Source: Flavobacterium acetivorans (GTDB lineage Bacteria; Bacteroidota; Bacteroidia; Flavobacteriales; Flavobacteriaceae). Taken from it: 64,000 bases of DNA. The notes beneath the pieces were generated by a model. The model saw nothing but the letters and a program-made list of their open reading frames with translations, had not been told where the DNA came from and did not search any database. The translations under genes and the position numbers were made by a program. Location of the stretch: assembly GCF_020911885.1 (NCBI RefSeq), contig NZ_CP087132.1, positions 2,790,001 through 2,854,000 on the forward strand, given 5' to 3'. Below, piece after piece: positions 45,232 to 54,623 of this stretch; position 1 is the first letter of the stretch, and every line of letters starts with the position of its first letter.

Positions 45232-46980
45232 CTATTTTTTAACCTCTTTCAACATCAATTCCTTGATGTATTTTACTGGTGCACTACCATAGCTTAGAAA
45301 CTTTTCATGAAACTCTTTCAATTTGAATTTTGCTCCCTGCTCCTTTTTAAGTATTTCTCTTAACTCATATATTTCTATGTAACCTGTAAAATAGGATGAC
45401 AGCTGTACTTGAGATAAGGTAACGCGTTTCCATTTGCCTTCGGCTTCTGCCTGTTGTTGAAATGCTTCTCTAATCAATAAATCCAAAGCGGCTTCCTTAC
45501 TCATGTTCTTGACATGTACACTGTAATCTAAAATGGCGTTACAAGTCGTTCTTAAATTCCATTTGTAATACATCAACCACATTTCATCCGAATTTTTATA
45601 GCCACTTTCCAGCATCATTTGCTCAGTATAAACTGCCCAACCTTCAACCATAGCACCATTGCCTAGAATGGCTTTGATGATACTTGGGGATTGATTACTG
45701 TAAACTAACTGGGTATAATGTCCCGGAATCGCTTCGTGGATATTCAATATTTGTAAGATGTAATCGTTGTATTCTCTTAAATAACTTTCTGCATTCTCGG
45801 CTGACCATCCCGCCATACTTCCTACATTATAATAAGTATTGGCATTCTTGTCATAGGGACCCGGTGCCGAAATGGATGCTCCTGCAACACCTGCCATATA
45901 AGCCGGCTCTTTACGCACTACTAAAGGTTTTGAAGGATCAATATAAAGTAAATCTTTCTCCTTTACATAGGCTACCAGCTCCGGGATTTGTTTTTCGATC
46001 TCCGATTGGAATTTTTCTGGTGTTGTGTGTTGCAACGAAATCTTATCAATTACCATTTTAATCAGTTCCAGTTTATCTGATGGTTTTGCTGTAGATTTCA
46101 TATATTTTGACCATAATTTATCTGCCAAAACAAACATTTTTTCATGCAATTCTTTCTTATGATTGATTGCTTTTTGAAAAATTACGTCTGAACTATAACT
46201 GGATTGAATATCCAGATCAAATTTTTCGGCATATAAAGTGGCGCCCAGTCTAAAAGAACGCGGCGTTTTATTATCTAATTCCTTCAACCAATTGGCATAA
46301 GCTGTAATAGCCTTAACAGCAATTTTAGCCTTTTCTCGGATGGTTTTCTTTTCTGATTCCGGTAATCTACTTTTACTTAAAGCGTCTTGTAGATCTTTTT
46401 CAAAAACGGATATTCCTCCCAAATTTTGATCAATTGCTAAAGCCGTATGTTCCAAAGTTGGATTTTTGATATTCTTTTTAGCAGCTTCATAATAAGCCGG
46501 AATAGTATTCATTTTGATACTAAAGTTTTGTAAACGATTGTCTAAAGCATCGTAATTCCCGTTCAGAATCTCTGCAAATGAACCGCAAACATTATATTCA
46601 GAAGGATTCCACTCGTAGGATTTCATTTTATCTATGCTAAAAATCGAACTCTTCAACAGATTTTGAATCATGTAGAGATCTGTTTTGTTGTTGTCTGTCA
46701 GGTTTTCTATCGCATATTGTTCCAAAGAATCCAATTGGGCATGAGCAAAATCCAATTGTCTTTTCTTATAAGCCAAATCGGAAATCACTAACACACTGTC
46801 TAGTTTATGGTAACCTTGACTTGCAGCCCAGTCTGGATAAAGACTCCAAAGATCCGTTACAAAACCTTCTTTGTATTTGTCAAATTTTTCATTTAAAGCT
46901 TTAACATCTACTTTTTCCGCTTTTTTATTGCAGGAAACCAATACTGTTAGCGTTAGCAGACAAAGGAATATTTTTTTCAT
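45232..46980 (-). CDS. DUF885 family metallopeptidase-like lipoprotein
   Basis: 582-residue exported protein. The N-terminus 'KKIFLCLLTLTVLVSC' is a lipoprotein signal with the lipidated Cys followed by 'NKKAEK'. DUF885 proteins resemble M3/M32 zinc peptidases: here the HExxxxH-type motif is 'NIHEAIPGHYTQLVYS', with a downstream Glu in 'GWAVYTEQMMLESG'. It is probably a periplasm-facing or outer-membrane-attached dipeptidase or carboxypeptidase; substrate unknown. Confidence 0.88.
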   Translation of the reverse strand: MKKIFLCLLTLTVLVSCNKKAEKVDVKALNEKFDKYKEGFVTDLWSLYPDWAASQGYHKLDSVLVISDLAYKKRQLDFAHAQLDSLEQYAIENLTDNNKTDLYMIQNLLKSSIFSIDKMKSYEWNPSEYNVCGSFAEILNGNYDALDNRLQNFSIKMNTIPAYYEAAKKNIKNPTLEHTALAIDQNLGGISVFEKDLQDALSKSRLPESEKKTIREKAKIAVKAITAYANWLKELDNKTPRSFRLGATLYAEKFDLDIQSSYSSDVIFQKAINHKKELHEKMFVLADKLWSKYMKSTAKPSDKLELIKMVIDKISLQHTTPEKFQSEIEKQIPELVAYVKEKDLLYIDPSKPLVVRKEPAYMAGVAGASISAPGPYDKNANTYYNVGSMAGWSAENAESYLREYNDYILQILNIHEAIPGHYTQLVYSNQSPSIIKAILGNGAMVEGWAVYTEQMMLESGYKNSDEMWLMYYKWNLRTTCNAILDYSVHVKNMSKEAALDLLIREAFQQQAEAEGKWKRVTLSQVQLSSYFTGYIEIYELREILKKEQGAKFKLKEFHEKFLSYGSAPVKYIKELMLKEVKK

Positions 46981-47031
46981 ATTATAAATTGTTTTTGAGC
47001 TTTTAAAGGTATAAAAAAGAGCACAAACCTT

Positions 47032-47253
47032 TCATAATTCTTTTCGTCCCCTAAGAATATCCTCAAAAGTAGCACATTTCACCAACTCTTCTTCCCCGTT
47101 AATACGCATTGGCAAATGAACAAATTCCACTTCCGAAAGATCTTCTTTTAAATAAAAAGCCATGTCCTCAAGACTAAAAAACCATTCGGTATCAAACTGT
47201 ACTTTATTGATTGTGGCGTCTTTTATAAGTAATTTTTCTCTTAAGGGTTTCAT
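47032..47253 (-). CDS. Small conserved hypothetical protein (73 aa)
   Basis: A 73-codon frame with a good ATG and an exact -7 element 27 bp upstream, between the E1 and DUF885 genes. The sequence 'TEWFFSLEDMAFYLKEDLSE' resembles the N-terminus of Bro-N/antirepressor-like domains found in some phage and chromosomal proteins, but is too short to assign. No signal peptide. Probably a real small gene. Confidence 0.6.
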   Translation of the reverse strand: MKPLREKLLIKDATINKVQFDTEWFFSLEDMAFYLKEDLSEVEFVHLPMRINGEEELVKCATFEDILRGRKEL

Positions 47254-47279
47254 CAGAATTTTATCTTTTTTAGAATGCT

Positions 47280-47287
47280 CAAAAATA
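47280..47287 (-). promoter_or_regulatory. -7 promoter element for the 73-aa gene
   Basis: Minus strand TATTTTTG, an exact TAnnTTTG match 27 bp before the ATG at 47253. Confidence 0.45.
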
Positions 47288-47351
47288 GATTATGCATCCA
47301 TAAGCCACAAATTATAATATAGTTCTTTGTAAAATTTAAGAATCACTATAA

Positions 47352-49328
47352 TCAATAAGCCAATAAATCTTTCAATTCCTTTTCAAACCTTCCTTTGGGT
47401 AAATATTGATCTTCTAAGGCTTTTGTAAACGGAATCGGACTATCTAAACTCGCCACACGTTTCACCGGAGCGTCAAGATATTCGAAACAATTCTCCATGA
47501 TCATTGCCGAAATATCGCTGGCTATACCTCCAAACATGGAGTCTTCCTGATAAATAATTGCTCTTCCGGTTTTCTTTACCGAGGCATAAATCGCTTCAGT
47601 ATCCAAGGGTTGTAGCGTTCTTAAATCCAATAAATCTGCTGAAATCTCGGGATTTTTTGATAAGGTATCTAAAGCCCAATGTACTGCGGCACCAAACGAA
47701 ATAATAGTGACAGCCGTTCCTTCTTTCAATAAGGTGGCTTTTCCTAAAGGAATCGTATAATAATCCTTTGGTACATCTTGATAAACGCTTCTGTATAATT
47801 GTTTGTGTTCAAAAAACAGCACCGGATTTGGATCATTAATCGATGTGTTCAATAAACCTTTGGCATCATAAGGAAAGGCGGGATAAACCACTTTTAGCCC
47901 TGGAGTTTTGGTAAACCAAGCTTCATTGGTTTGCGAATGAAAAGGTCCCGCTTGCGTTCCCGCTCCGCAAGGCATACGCACCACCACATCGGCGTTTTCC
48001 AACCAACGGTAATGCGATTTGGCCAATAAATTGACAATGGGATTAAAGCCGGTAGAGACAAAATCAGCAAATTGCATTTCTACAATCGCCTTGTATCCGT
48101 TGATTGATAATCCCATTGCTGCCGAAACCACAGCGCTTTCACAAATAGGCGTATTCCGAACTCGATCTTTACCAAACTGAGCCACAAAACCATCGGTGAT
48201 TTTGAAAGCACCTCCATATTCGGCAATGTCTTGGCCCATAATAACCGACTTAGGAAACCTTTCCATCGATTGTTTTAAACTTTGGGATATGGCATCGATA
48301 AAACGAATGTTTTCTACTTCTTCTGAATGGGTAACTTCTTCATATACAAAATCTTTGTACACATCATTTAACTCATCTGTATAAGTCGATTTAATTTCAG
48401 ATTCTGCATTGACTAATGCCCAGCCTTGTTCAATTTCTTTTTTTATTTCATCTTGTAGAGCGGCGTCATAATCAGCAGTCAGGATTCCATTTTCAGATAA
48501 ATATTTCCTGTAGTTCTCCACCGGATCTTTTGCTGCCCATAAATCCATCAACTCTTGAGGGACATACTTTGTACCACTCGCCTCTTCATGTCCGCGCATT
48601 CTAAAGGTTTTAAACTCTAAGAGAACAGGACGCGGGTTCTTATTCAAGGATGCTTTCAATTCGGTTAAAAGAGTATACACTTCCAAGATATTATTACCGT
48701 CAACAATATGGCTTTCCATACCGTAACCAATTCCTTTATCGGCAAGGTTTTCGCATCGGTATTGCTCGTTTGTAGGTGTTGAGAGTCCGTATCCATTATT
48801 TTCAATAATAAACAAAACGGGCAATTCCCAAACCGAAGCAATATTCAAGGCTTCGTGAAAATCTCCTTCGCTGGTGGCTCCTTCTCCAGTAAAAACAGCG
48901 GTAACTTTTCCGTTTTCTTTTAATTTATTAGCTAATGCAATTCCGTCGGCCACGCCTAATTGAGGACCAAGATGCGAAATCATCCCAATAATCTTATATT
49001 CTTGGGATCCAAAATGAAAACTGCGATCACGGCCTTTAGTAAAACCATTAGCTTTCCCTTGCCATTGTGAAAAAAGGCGGTACAAAGGAATATCTCTTGC
49101 GGTAAAAACTCCTAAGTTTCGGTGCATCGGCAAGATGTATTCATCAGCATCTAAAGCGGCGGTTACCCCTACAGCTATCGCTTCTTGACCTATACCGGAA
49201 AACCACTTGCTTACTTTTCCTTGCCGAATGAGAATTAACATTTTTTCTTCTACCAATCTGGGCTTTAGTATTTTTCTATATAAGTCTAATAAAAGTTCGT
49301 TGGATAGATTTTTCTTGTCAAAATTCAT
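47352..49328 (-). CDS. 2-oxo acid dehydrogenase E1 component, alpha-beta fusion
   Basis: 658-residue fused E1 of a branched-chain or pyruvate-type 2-oxo acid dehydrogenase complex, a thiamine-diphosphate enzyme that decarboxylates the keto acid and acylates the E2 lipoyl group. The alpha half (1-~325) has 'FSGIGQEAIAVG' and the ThDP motif 'GEGATSEGDFHEALN...ENNGYG'; the beta half (~335-658) has 'MGQDIAEYGGAFKITDGF' and 'MPCGAGTQAGPFHSQ'. The frame opens to 49352, but a -7 element overlaps there, so the ATG at 49328 is preferred. No E2/E3 genes are adjacent. Confidence 0.92.
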   Translation of the reverse strand: MNFDKKNLSNELLLDLYRKILKPRLVEEKMLILIRQGKVSKWFSGIGQEAIAVGVTAALDADEYILPMHRNLGVFTARDIPLYRLFSQWQGKANGFTKGRDRSFHFGSQEYKIIGMISHLGPQLGVADGIALANKLKENGKVTAVFTGEGATSEGDFHEALNIASVWELPVLFIIENNGYGLSTPTNEQYRCENLADKGIGYGMESHIVDGNNILEVYTLLTELKASLNKNPRPVLLEFKTFRMRGHEEASGTKYVPQELMDLWAAKDPVENYRKYLSENGILTADYDAALQDEIKKEIEQGWALVNAESEIKSTYTDELNDVYKDFVYEEVTHSEEVENIRFIDAISQSLKQSMERFPKSVIMGQDIAEYGGAFKITDGFVAQFGKDRVRNTPICESAVVSAAMGLSINGYKAIVEMQFADFVSTGFNPIVNLLAKSHYRWLENADVVVRMPCGAGTQAGPFHSQTNEAWFTKTPGLKVVYPAFPYDAKGLLNTSINDPNPVLFFEHKQLYRSVYQDVPKDYYTIPLGKATLLKEGTAVTIISFGAAVHWALDTLSKNPEISADLLDLRTLQPLDTEAIYASVKKTGRAIIYQEDSMFGGIASDISAMIMENCFEYLDAPVKRVASLDSPIPFTKALEDQYLPKGRFEKELKDLLAY

Positions 49329-49349
49329 TTTTTGGTGTTTTGGTTGTAT

Positions 49350-49357
49350 CAAAAATA
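49350..49357 (-). promoter_or_regulatory. -7 promoter element for the E1 gene
   Basis: Minus strand TATTTTTG, an exact TAnnTTTG match 22 bp before the ATG at 49328. It overlaps the longer candidate start and so argues against it. Confidence 0.5.
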
Positions 49358-49441
49358 AAGAAAATACAACAGCATGACTTAAAATTGTTATATATTTTTA
49401 TTTTGTTTTCTGTTTTAAAATTCAAATTTAAAATTAATCAA

Positions 49442-49449
49442 TACATTTG
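49442..49449 (+). promoter_or_regulatory. -7 promoter element for the dioxygenase gene
   Basis: TACATTTG is an exact TAnnTTTG match 52 bp before the ATG at 49501. Confidence 0.45.
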
Positions 49450-49500
49450 TATCATCAAGGTCTTTAAAGCCTTGTAAGTTATTAAAAAACATTTAACAGT

Positions 49501-50451
49501 ATGCAAAACATTCCTAGTGTTGACTTGCGTGATTTCCTTTCGGACGACCCGAAACGTAAACAAAAATTTGTAAATGAAATCGGAAGTGCATTTGAAGATA
49601 TTGGCTTCGTGGCACTAAAAGGTCATTTTTTAAATGATCAATTGGTTGAAGAATTGTATGGCGAAATTAGACAGTTTTTCGCTTTACCATTAGAAACTAA
49701 GCGCAGTTATGAGATTCCAGGTATCGGTGGTCAAAGAGGCTATGTGTCCTTTGGAACTGAACATGCCAAAGGGAGAAAAGAAGGCGACTTGAAGGAGTTT
49801 TGGCATTTTGGACAGTATGTTAGCGAAGGTTCAAAATACGCCTCTGAATACCCTGAAAACGTTGAAGTTAAAGAATTACCACATTTTAATGCTGTAGGCA
49901 AAGAAGCCTACCAAATGCTGGAGAAAACTGGTGTTTATGTTTTGAGAGCTTTAGCATTGCGATTGGGTCTAGACGAATTCTATTTTGACAATTTTGCCAA
50001 AGACGGAAATTCGATTTTAAGACCAATTCATTACCCGCCTATTACATCTGAACCGGAGAATGCGATTCGTGCTGCCGCTCATGGTGACATCAACCTGATT
50101 ACCTTATTGATGGGTGCTCAAGGCAAAGGATTACAGGTTCAAAACCATAATGGAGAATGGATTGATGCTATTGCTGAACCAGATGAATTAGTGATCAATG
50201 TGGGTGATATGTTATCGCGTCATACGAATAACAAATTGAAATCGACTATCCATCAAGTGGTTAATCCACCGAGGGAATTGTGGGGAACTTCAAGATATTC
50301 TGTTCCGTTCTTCATGCATCCGGTAAGTGATATGCCGTTGAATTGTTTAGAAAACTGCATTGATGCTGAACACCCAAAACAATTTGAAGATATTACAGCG
50401 GGAGAATATTTATATGAACGCTTAGTAGATTTGGGATTGATTAAAAAATAA
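49501..50451 (+). CDS. Isopenicillin N synthase-like 2-oxoglutarate/Fe(II) oxygenase
   Basis: 316-residue non-heme iron oxygenase of the IPNS/2OG dioxygenase family. It begins 'IPSVDLRDFLSDD', typical of the DIOX_N domain. The iron triad is His194/Asp196 ('AAAHGDINLITLLM') and His251 ('STIHQVV'); the 2-oxoglutarate-binding Arg265-x-Ser267 is 'SRYSVPFF'. All ligands are intact. The reaction is unknown; it is widely conserved in flavobacteria as a single gene. A terminator follows the stop. Confidence 0.9.
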   Translation: MQNIPSVDLRDFLSDDPKRKQKFVNEIGSAFEDIGFVALKGHFLNDQLVEELYGEIRQFFALPLETKRSYEIPGIGGQRGYVSFGTEHAKGRKEGDLKEFWHFGQYVSEGSKYASEYPENVEVKELPHFNAVGKEAYQMLEKTGVYVLRALALRLGLDEFYFDNFAKDGNSILRPIHYPPITSEPENAIRAAAHGDINLITLLMGAQGKGLQVQNHNGEWIDAIAEPDELVINVGDMLSRHTNNKLKSTIHQVVNPPRELWGTSRYSVPFFMHPVSDMPLNCLENCIDAEHPKQFEDITAGEYLYERLVDLGLIKK

Positions 50452-50474
50452 TCCTTAATTTTACTTCTAGTAAT

Positions 50475-50508
50475 AAAAAGACATTGAGTTTACTTAATGT
50501 CTTTTTTC
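50475..50508 (+). terminator. Intrinsic terminator after dioxygenase gene
   Basis: Eleven-bp perfect stem (50475-50485 with 50496-50506) followed by Ts. Confidence 0.8.
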
Positions 50509-50588
50509 TTTATGTTTAACATTGTAATACTTGAGAATTCCGTTTTGAGTTTAAAAAAATTAGAACACGGATTAATAAAACATAAAAT

Positions 50589-50918
50589 ATGGACTTACAA
50601 GACCAATTAAAAAACCTTTTTCCTGACCACGAGCCAGCTCCCGAAGAAGCGGTAGAAAAGGTTGCCCACGAATTATACGTTCAAAAAGAACCTATGATTT
50701 GCAAATTTGAAAAACGAAAAGGCAAAGCCACAACAATAATTGAAGGTTATGAAGGCAGTGATGAAGATTTTAAAATTCTCGCCAAAGAAATAAAAACCAA
50801 ATTGAGTGTAGGTGGAACTTTTAAGGATGATGCGATCATTATTCAAGGAGATTATCGCGATAAAATCATGGAAATTCTTAAAGCAAAAGGCTTTAAAGTA
50901 AAACGTGTTGGAGGTTAA
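50589..50918 (+). CDS. SUI1/eIF1-like translation factor (YciH type)
   Basis: 109-residue cytosolic protein with a SUI1 domain in residues ~30-105: 'KRKGKATTIIEGYEG', 'KTKLSVGGTFKDDAIIIQGDY' and 'LKAKGFKVKRVGG' are the family landmarks. Bacterial members influence start-codon fidelity and stress translation. It lies 92 bp before the nucleoside phosphorylase gene and may be cotranscribed with it. Confidence 0.92.
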   Translation: MDLQDQLKNLFPDHEPAPEEAVEKVAHELYVQKEPMICKFEKRKGKATTIIEGYEGSDEDFKILAKEIKTKLSVGGTFKDDAIIIQGDYRDKIMEILKAKGFKVKRVGG

Positions 50919-51010
50919 GATCTTAGATCTAAAACAAGAATCAAAAACTAATAAAAATCTTGTAAACTTTACGAAAAACCTTGTGAACTTTGCGGTTAAA
51001 CCTAAAAAAA

Positions 51011-51883
51011 ATGGCCATAAAATCATCTGAATTAATACTAAACCCGGACGGAAGCGTTTACCATCTTAATCTGAAACCGGAACACATCGCCCATGATATT
51101 ATCTTTGTGGGGGATCAAAATCGCGTCGAAAAAATAACACAGGCCTTTGATAGTATTGAATTTTCCATGCAAAAGAGAGAATTTAAAACACAAACCGGTC
51201 TGTTCAAAGGCAAAAGAATTAGCGTGATGTCAACGGGAATTGGTCCTGATAATATTGACATTGTTCTCAACGAATTGGATGCCTTGGTTAACATCGACTT
51301 AGAAACTAGAAAACCAAAAGAGAAACTGACCTCTTTGAATATTATCCGTATCGGGACTTCAGGTTCCTTGCAAGCCGATATACCGGTGGATAGCTTTGTG
51401 ATGTCAAAATTTGGACTCGGACTCGACAACATGCTTCGCTCCTACTTGATTGACGAAGTTTCAAATACTGCCATCGAAGAAGCTTTTATTGCGCATACTA
51501 ATTGGGATTTACGCAAAGGAAAACCTTATGTTGTTTCCTGCTCTGAAAAACTGGAGAAAATCATCGAAAGCGATCGCATGCACAAAGGAATTACGGCAAC
51601 AGCAGGTGGGTTTTACGGTCCCCAAGGTCGCGTTTTGAGGTTGAATATTCAAGACGAATCTTTGAATTCTAAAATGGATAATTTTACTTTTGAAGACAAT
51701 AGAATCACTAATCTTGAGATGGAAACCGCTGCCATTTATGGACTTTCGGCGCTTTTAGGACATAATGCTCTTTCTTTGAATGCTATTATTGCTAATCGTG
51801 CTTCGGGGACTTTCAGCGAAGATCCTTATAAAGCCGTTGATGAATTGATTGCTTATACTTTAAACAAATTAATAAGTCAATAA
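51011..51883 (+). CDS. Nucleoside phosphorylase
   Basis: 290-residue enzyme of the PNP/UDP phosphorylase family, which splits nucleosides with phosphate in salvage. Landmarks: 'DIIFVGDQNRVEKI' at residues ~28-41, 'VMSTGIGPDNIDIVLNEL', 'IRIGTSGSLQADIPVDSFV', and 'NLEMETAAIYGLSALLGH' containing the substrate-binding Glu-Met-Glu. The frame opens to a TTG at 50990, but the ATG at 51011 is preceded by a typical A-rich tract and starts at the family's usual N-terminus. Purine versus uridine preference is unresolved. Confidence 0.9.
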   Translation: MAIKSSELILNPDGSVYHLNLKPEHIAHDIIFVGDQNRVEKITQAFDSIEFSMQKREFKTQTGLFKGKRISVMSTGIGPDNIDIVLNELDALVNIDLETRKPKEKLTSLNIIRIGTSGSLQADIPVDSFVMSKFGLGLDNMLRSYLIDEVSNTAIEEAFIAHTNWDLRKGKPYVVSCSEKLEKIIESDRMHKGITATAGGFYGPQGRVLRLNIQDESLNSKMDNFTFEDNRITNLEMETAAIYGLSALLGHNALSLNAIIANRASGTFSEDPYKAVDELIAYTLNKLISQ

Positions 51884-51895
51884 TTCAAATTTTAT

Positions 51896-51956
51896 AAAAG
51901 TTAAACGGCACTTCTTTTGGGAATTTAGTTCTTACAAAGAGTGTTGTTTAACTTTT
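51896..51956. terminator. Long-loop inverted repeat, probable bidirectional terminator
   Basis: AAAAGTTAAAC (51896-51906) pairs with GTTTAACTTTT (51946-51956); a further CACT/AGTG pair extends the stem after a 2 nt mismatch. It lies between the convergent phosphorylase and AraC genes. Confidence 0.55.
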
Positions 51957-51967
51957 AATAATTACAA

Positions 51968-52786
51968 TCAATCCGTTTTCTTTTTCTTGAATATTTCAAT
52001 TCCATTCAAATAATCAGATGGGCGTTGACTTAATAGTTTATAAAAGGTATTTGAAAAAGTGGGCACGCTAGTATAACCCACTTTCATGGCTACTTCATTA
52101 ATGGGAAGTTTTTTTTCAATAATCAATTCAATGGCTTTTAGCATTCGCTGAATGGTATAAAATTGCATAAAAGACATTCCTAAATCTTTTTGAAACAAAC
52201 GATGCAATGAACGCTCACTAAAACCAAATTGTTCTGAAAGTTCAGAAAAAAGTATCACTTGATCTAAATGAACAGACATATACTCGATAATCCTTTGCAA
52301 CCGAGCTTCTTTTGCGAAAGGAAGAGAAAGACTTAAATTTACTTTAAAAATTTCAGGAAGCAACAATTTAAAAGCCTTAGCTATTGTAAATCGTTTTTTA
52401 TCACTTTTTAAAATATGACCATTCCACCGATTGGTGAACAACATTAAATTTAAAACAAGATCGTTGACCGGGTAGATTCCTTCCTTTTTATAAAACTCAT
52501 CTTCCGTTTTATCTACAGGAAAATATAAATTTCGCATAAGTACGTCAGGAGAACTAGGATGAATACTATGTTCTACCCCCGCAGGAATCCACATGCAATG
52601 TCGTGCAGGGAGAAAATAAGTTTTAGTTGTTGTTTTAACATAAACAATACCACCTTCAGTATAAAGAAATTGAGCTTTTTTATGAAAATGAGTTTCTATA
52701 AACGACTCTCCCATTAGGTCATGATGACAATAAATACTGCTCTCATTTGCGTCAACTTCAGATAAATAATATTTTTCTTGCAGCAT
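51968..52786 (-). CDS. AraC family transcriptional regulator
   Basis: 272-residue regulator. The N-terminal ~100 residues look like a cupin sensor domain ('SFIETHFHKKAQFLYTEGG', 'PARHCMWIPAGVEHSI'). The C-terminal ~100 residues hold the two helix-turn-helix motifs: 'FSELSEQFGFSERSLHRLFQ' and 'INEVAMKVGYTSVPTFSNTF'. It is divergent from the CoA-transferase gene with 163 bp between, a typical regulator-target layout, so that gene is its likely target. The effector is unknown. Confidence 0.9.
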   Translation of the reverse strand: MLQEKYYLSEVDANESSIYCHHDLMGESFIETHFHKKAQFLYTEGGIVYVKTTTKTYFLPARHCMWIPAGVEHSIHPSSPDVLMRNLYFPVDKTEDEFYKKEGIYPVNDLVLNLMLFTNRWNGHILKSDKKRFTIAKAFKLLLPEIFKVNLSLSLPFAKEARLQRIIEYMSVHLDQVILFSELSEQFGFSERSLHRLFQKDLGMSFMQFYTIQRMLKAIELIIEKKLPINEVAMKVGYTSVPTFSNTFYKLLSQRPSDYLNGIEIFKKKKTD

Positions 52787-52949
52787 GATTTTAAGTTGTC
52801 TTAAACGAATATTTTTTTGTCTTTATTGAATAATCCGACAAGGTAAAAAAAAAATTAATTTAGTGAATTAAATTTACCATATCTCAAAAACAAAACACTT
52901 ATTTTAATAAATTACCAATATATAGGCTTATTTATAATAAAAATTTAAT

Positions 52950-54470
52950 ATGACAGAGACTAACAGATTACTTTTTGAAAGATATAAAGATAGGATAATT
53001 TCAGCTGAAACAGCTTCAAAATTAATAAATAATAATGATGTCGTTGGCACAAGTGGTTTTACAAAAGCAGGAGATAGCAAATCTGTTTTGCCTGCATTTG
53101 CAAAAAGAGCTGCTTTAGAAAACATCTCCATAACACTCATCTCTGGAGCTTCTTTAGGCCATACAACAGATGCTGATTTAGCTAGCTGTGGAGCCTTGTT
53201 TAAAAGAATGCCTTTTCAAGCAGATGCAACTTTAAGAAAGCACATTAATAATAATGAGGTTTTATATATAGATCAACATCTAAGTGAAACGGCTGAACTA
53301 CTACAAAATGGACACCTTCCTAAAATGGATATCGCAATAATTGAAGCTTCAGAAGTGGACGAAAATGGAAATATAATTCCCTCGACATCAATTGGAAACT
53401 CAGCAACTTTTGCTGCCTTGGCTGATAAAATTATAATCGAGATTAACACCTCATTTCCTGTCGAGCTCAAAGGTATTCACGATGTATTTCTTCAAAAAGA
53501 ATATCCCAACAAGCAAATCATTCCAATAACTAAAGTTGATACTCGAATTGGAAGTGAATACATCTCTATTGATCCTGCTAAAGTAATTGGAATTGTATTT
53601 ACGGAAGCTCAAGACAGCCCTGCTGACATTGCCGCTGCTGATGAAAAAACCACTGCAATTGCCCATCATCTTTTACAATTTTTTGAAAAAGAAGTGGCCT
53701 CAGGAAGGCTTTCAAATTCATTACTGCCCTTACAAGCCGGAATTGGAAAAGTTGCAAATGCGGTACTTTCAGGCTTTATAAATAGTAAATTCGAAAACTT
53801 AAGCATGTATTCAGAGGTTTTACAAGACAGTACTTTTGACCTTATTGATTCCGGAAAAATGACATTTGCTTCCGCTTCTTCGATTACGGTTTCAAAAGAT
53901 TGTTATTCAAAAATAATGAATAATTTTTCCTTCTATAAAGACAAAATGATATTAAGGCCACAAAATATCAGTAATGCTGCCGAAGTGATTAGACGTTTGG
54001 GAATAATCGCAATTAATACTGCAATTGAATTTGACATCTACGGAAACGTTAACTCAACCCATATTTCTGGTACAAAAATGATGAATGGAATTGGTGGCTC
54101 CGGAGATTTTGCTCGAAATGCTTATCTAAGTGTTTTTGTTACGCAATCAGCTTCAAAAGAAAATAATGCTATTTCACACGTTCTGCCGATGGTTTCGCAT
54201 GTAGACCACACAGAGCATGATGTAGATATTTTAGTAACCGAACAGGGTTTGGCCGATTTAAGAGGTTTAGCACCTGTTGAACGTGCCAGAGTTATTATTA
54301 AAAACTGTGTACATCCTGATTATAAAGAGCAACTTGAAGATTATTGCAATAGAGCTCAAGCTTTAGGCGGTCATACTCCACACATTTTGAGTGAGGCACT
54401 CTCATGGCACAGTCGTTTTACCGAAAACAAAAGTATGAAAAGTGAATGCCAGCTTGAGGAAATGATCTAA
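52950..54470 (+). CDS. Acetyl-CoA hydrolase/transferase family (succinyl-CoA:acetate CoA-transferase-like)
   Basis: 506-residue class I CoA-transferase. The N-terminal domain has 'VVGTSGFTKAGDSKSVLPA'; the C-terminal domain has 'NGIGGSGDFARNAYLSVF' (oxyanion/CoA glycine-rich loop) and 'VTEQGLADLRGLAPVERA', as in AarC/Cat1 enzymes. The catalytic Glu is probably that in 'GIVFTEAQDSPAD'. It would exchange CoA between succinate and acetate, complementing acs in this window. Divergent AraC regulator upstream; strong terminator downstream. Confidence 0.9.
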   Translation: MTETNRLLFERYKDRIISAETASKLINNNDVVGTSGFTKAGDSKSVLPAFAKRAALENISITLISGASLGHTTDADLASCGALFKRMPFQADATLRKHINNNEVLYIDQHLSETAELLQNGHLPKMDIAIIEASEVDENGNIIPSTSIGNSATFAALADKIIIEINTSFPVELKGIHDVFLQKEYPNKQIIPITKVDTRIGSEYISIDPAKVIGIVFTEAQDSPADIAAADEKTTAIAHHLLQFFEKEVASGRLSNSLLPLQAGIGKVANAVLSGFINSKFENLSMYSEVLQDSTFDLIDSGKMTFASASSITVSKDCYSKIMNNFSFYKDKMILRPQNISNAAEVIRRLGIIAINTAIEFDIYGNVNSTHISGTKMMNGIGGSGDFARNAYLSVFVTQSASKENNAISHVLPMVSHVDHTEHDVDILVTEQGLADLRGLAPVERARVIIKNCVHPDYKEQLEDYCNRAQALGGHTPHILSEALSWHSRFTENKSMKSECQLEEMI

Positions 54471-54489
54471 TAATTTTTCCATTTGTGTT

Positions 54490-54532
54490 AAAAGCTTTCT
54501 TTGAAACTAACTATTTCAAAGAAAGCTTTTTA
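54490..54532 (+). terminator. Intrinsic terminator after CoA-transferase gene
   Basis: Perfect 17 bp stem (54490-54506 with 54514-54530), 7 nt loop, T-rich tail. Confidence 0.85.
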
Positions 54533-54623
54533 TTTTTGGAATAGTTCAAAAAACAAAATTTGACTCCTTTTTTTTGACTCATTCTAATTTTCTGTTAGTA
54601 CCTTTAGCATCAAATTCATAAAG

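Noticed and set aside
45684..46061. 125-codon plus-strand open frame
   Set aside because: Antisense to the DUF885 catalytic region, with unnatural composition; a shadow of the real gene.
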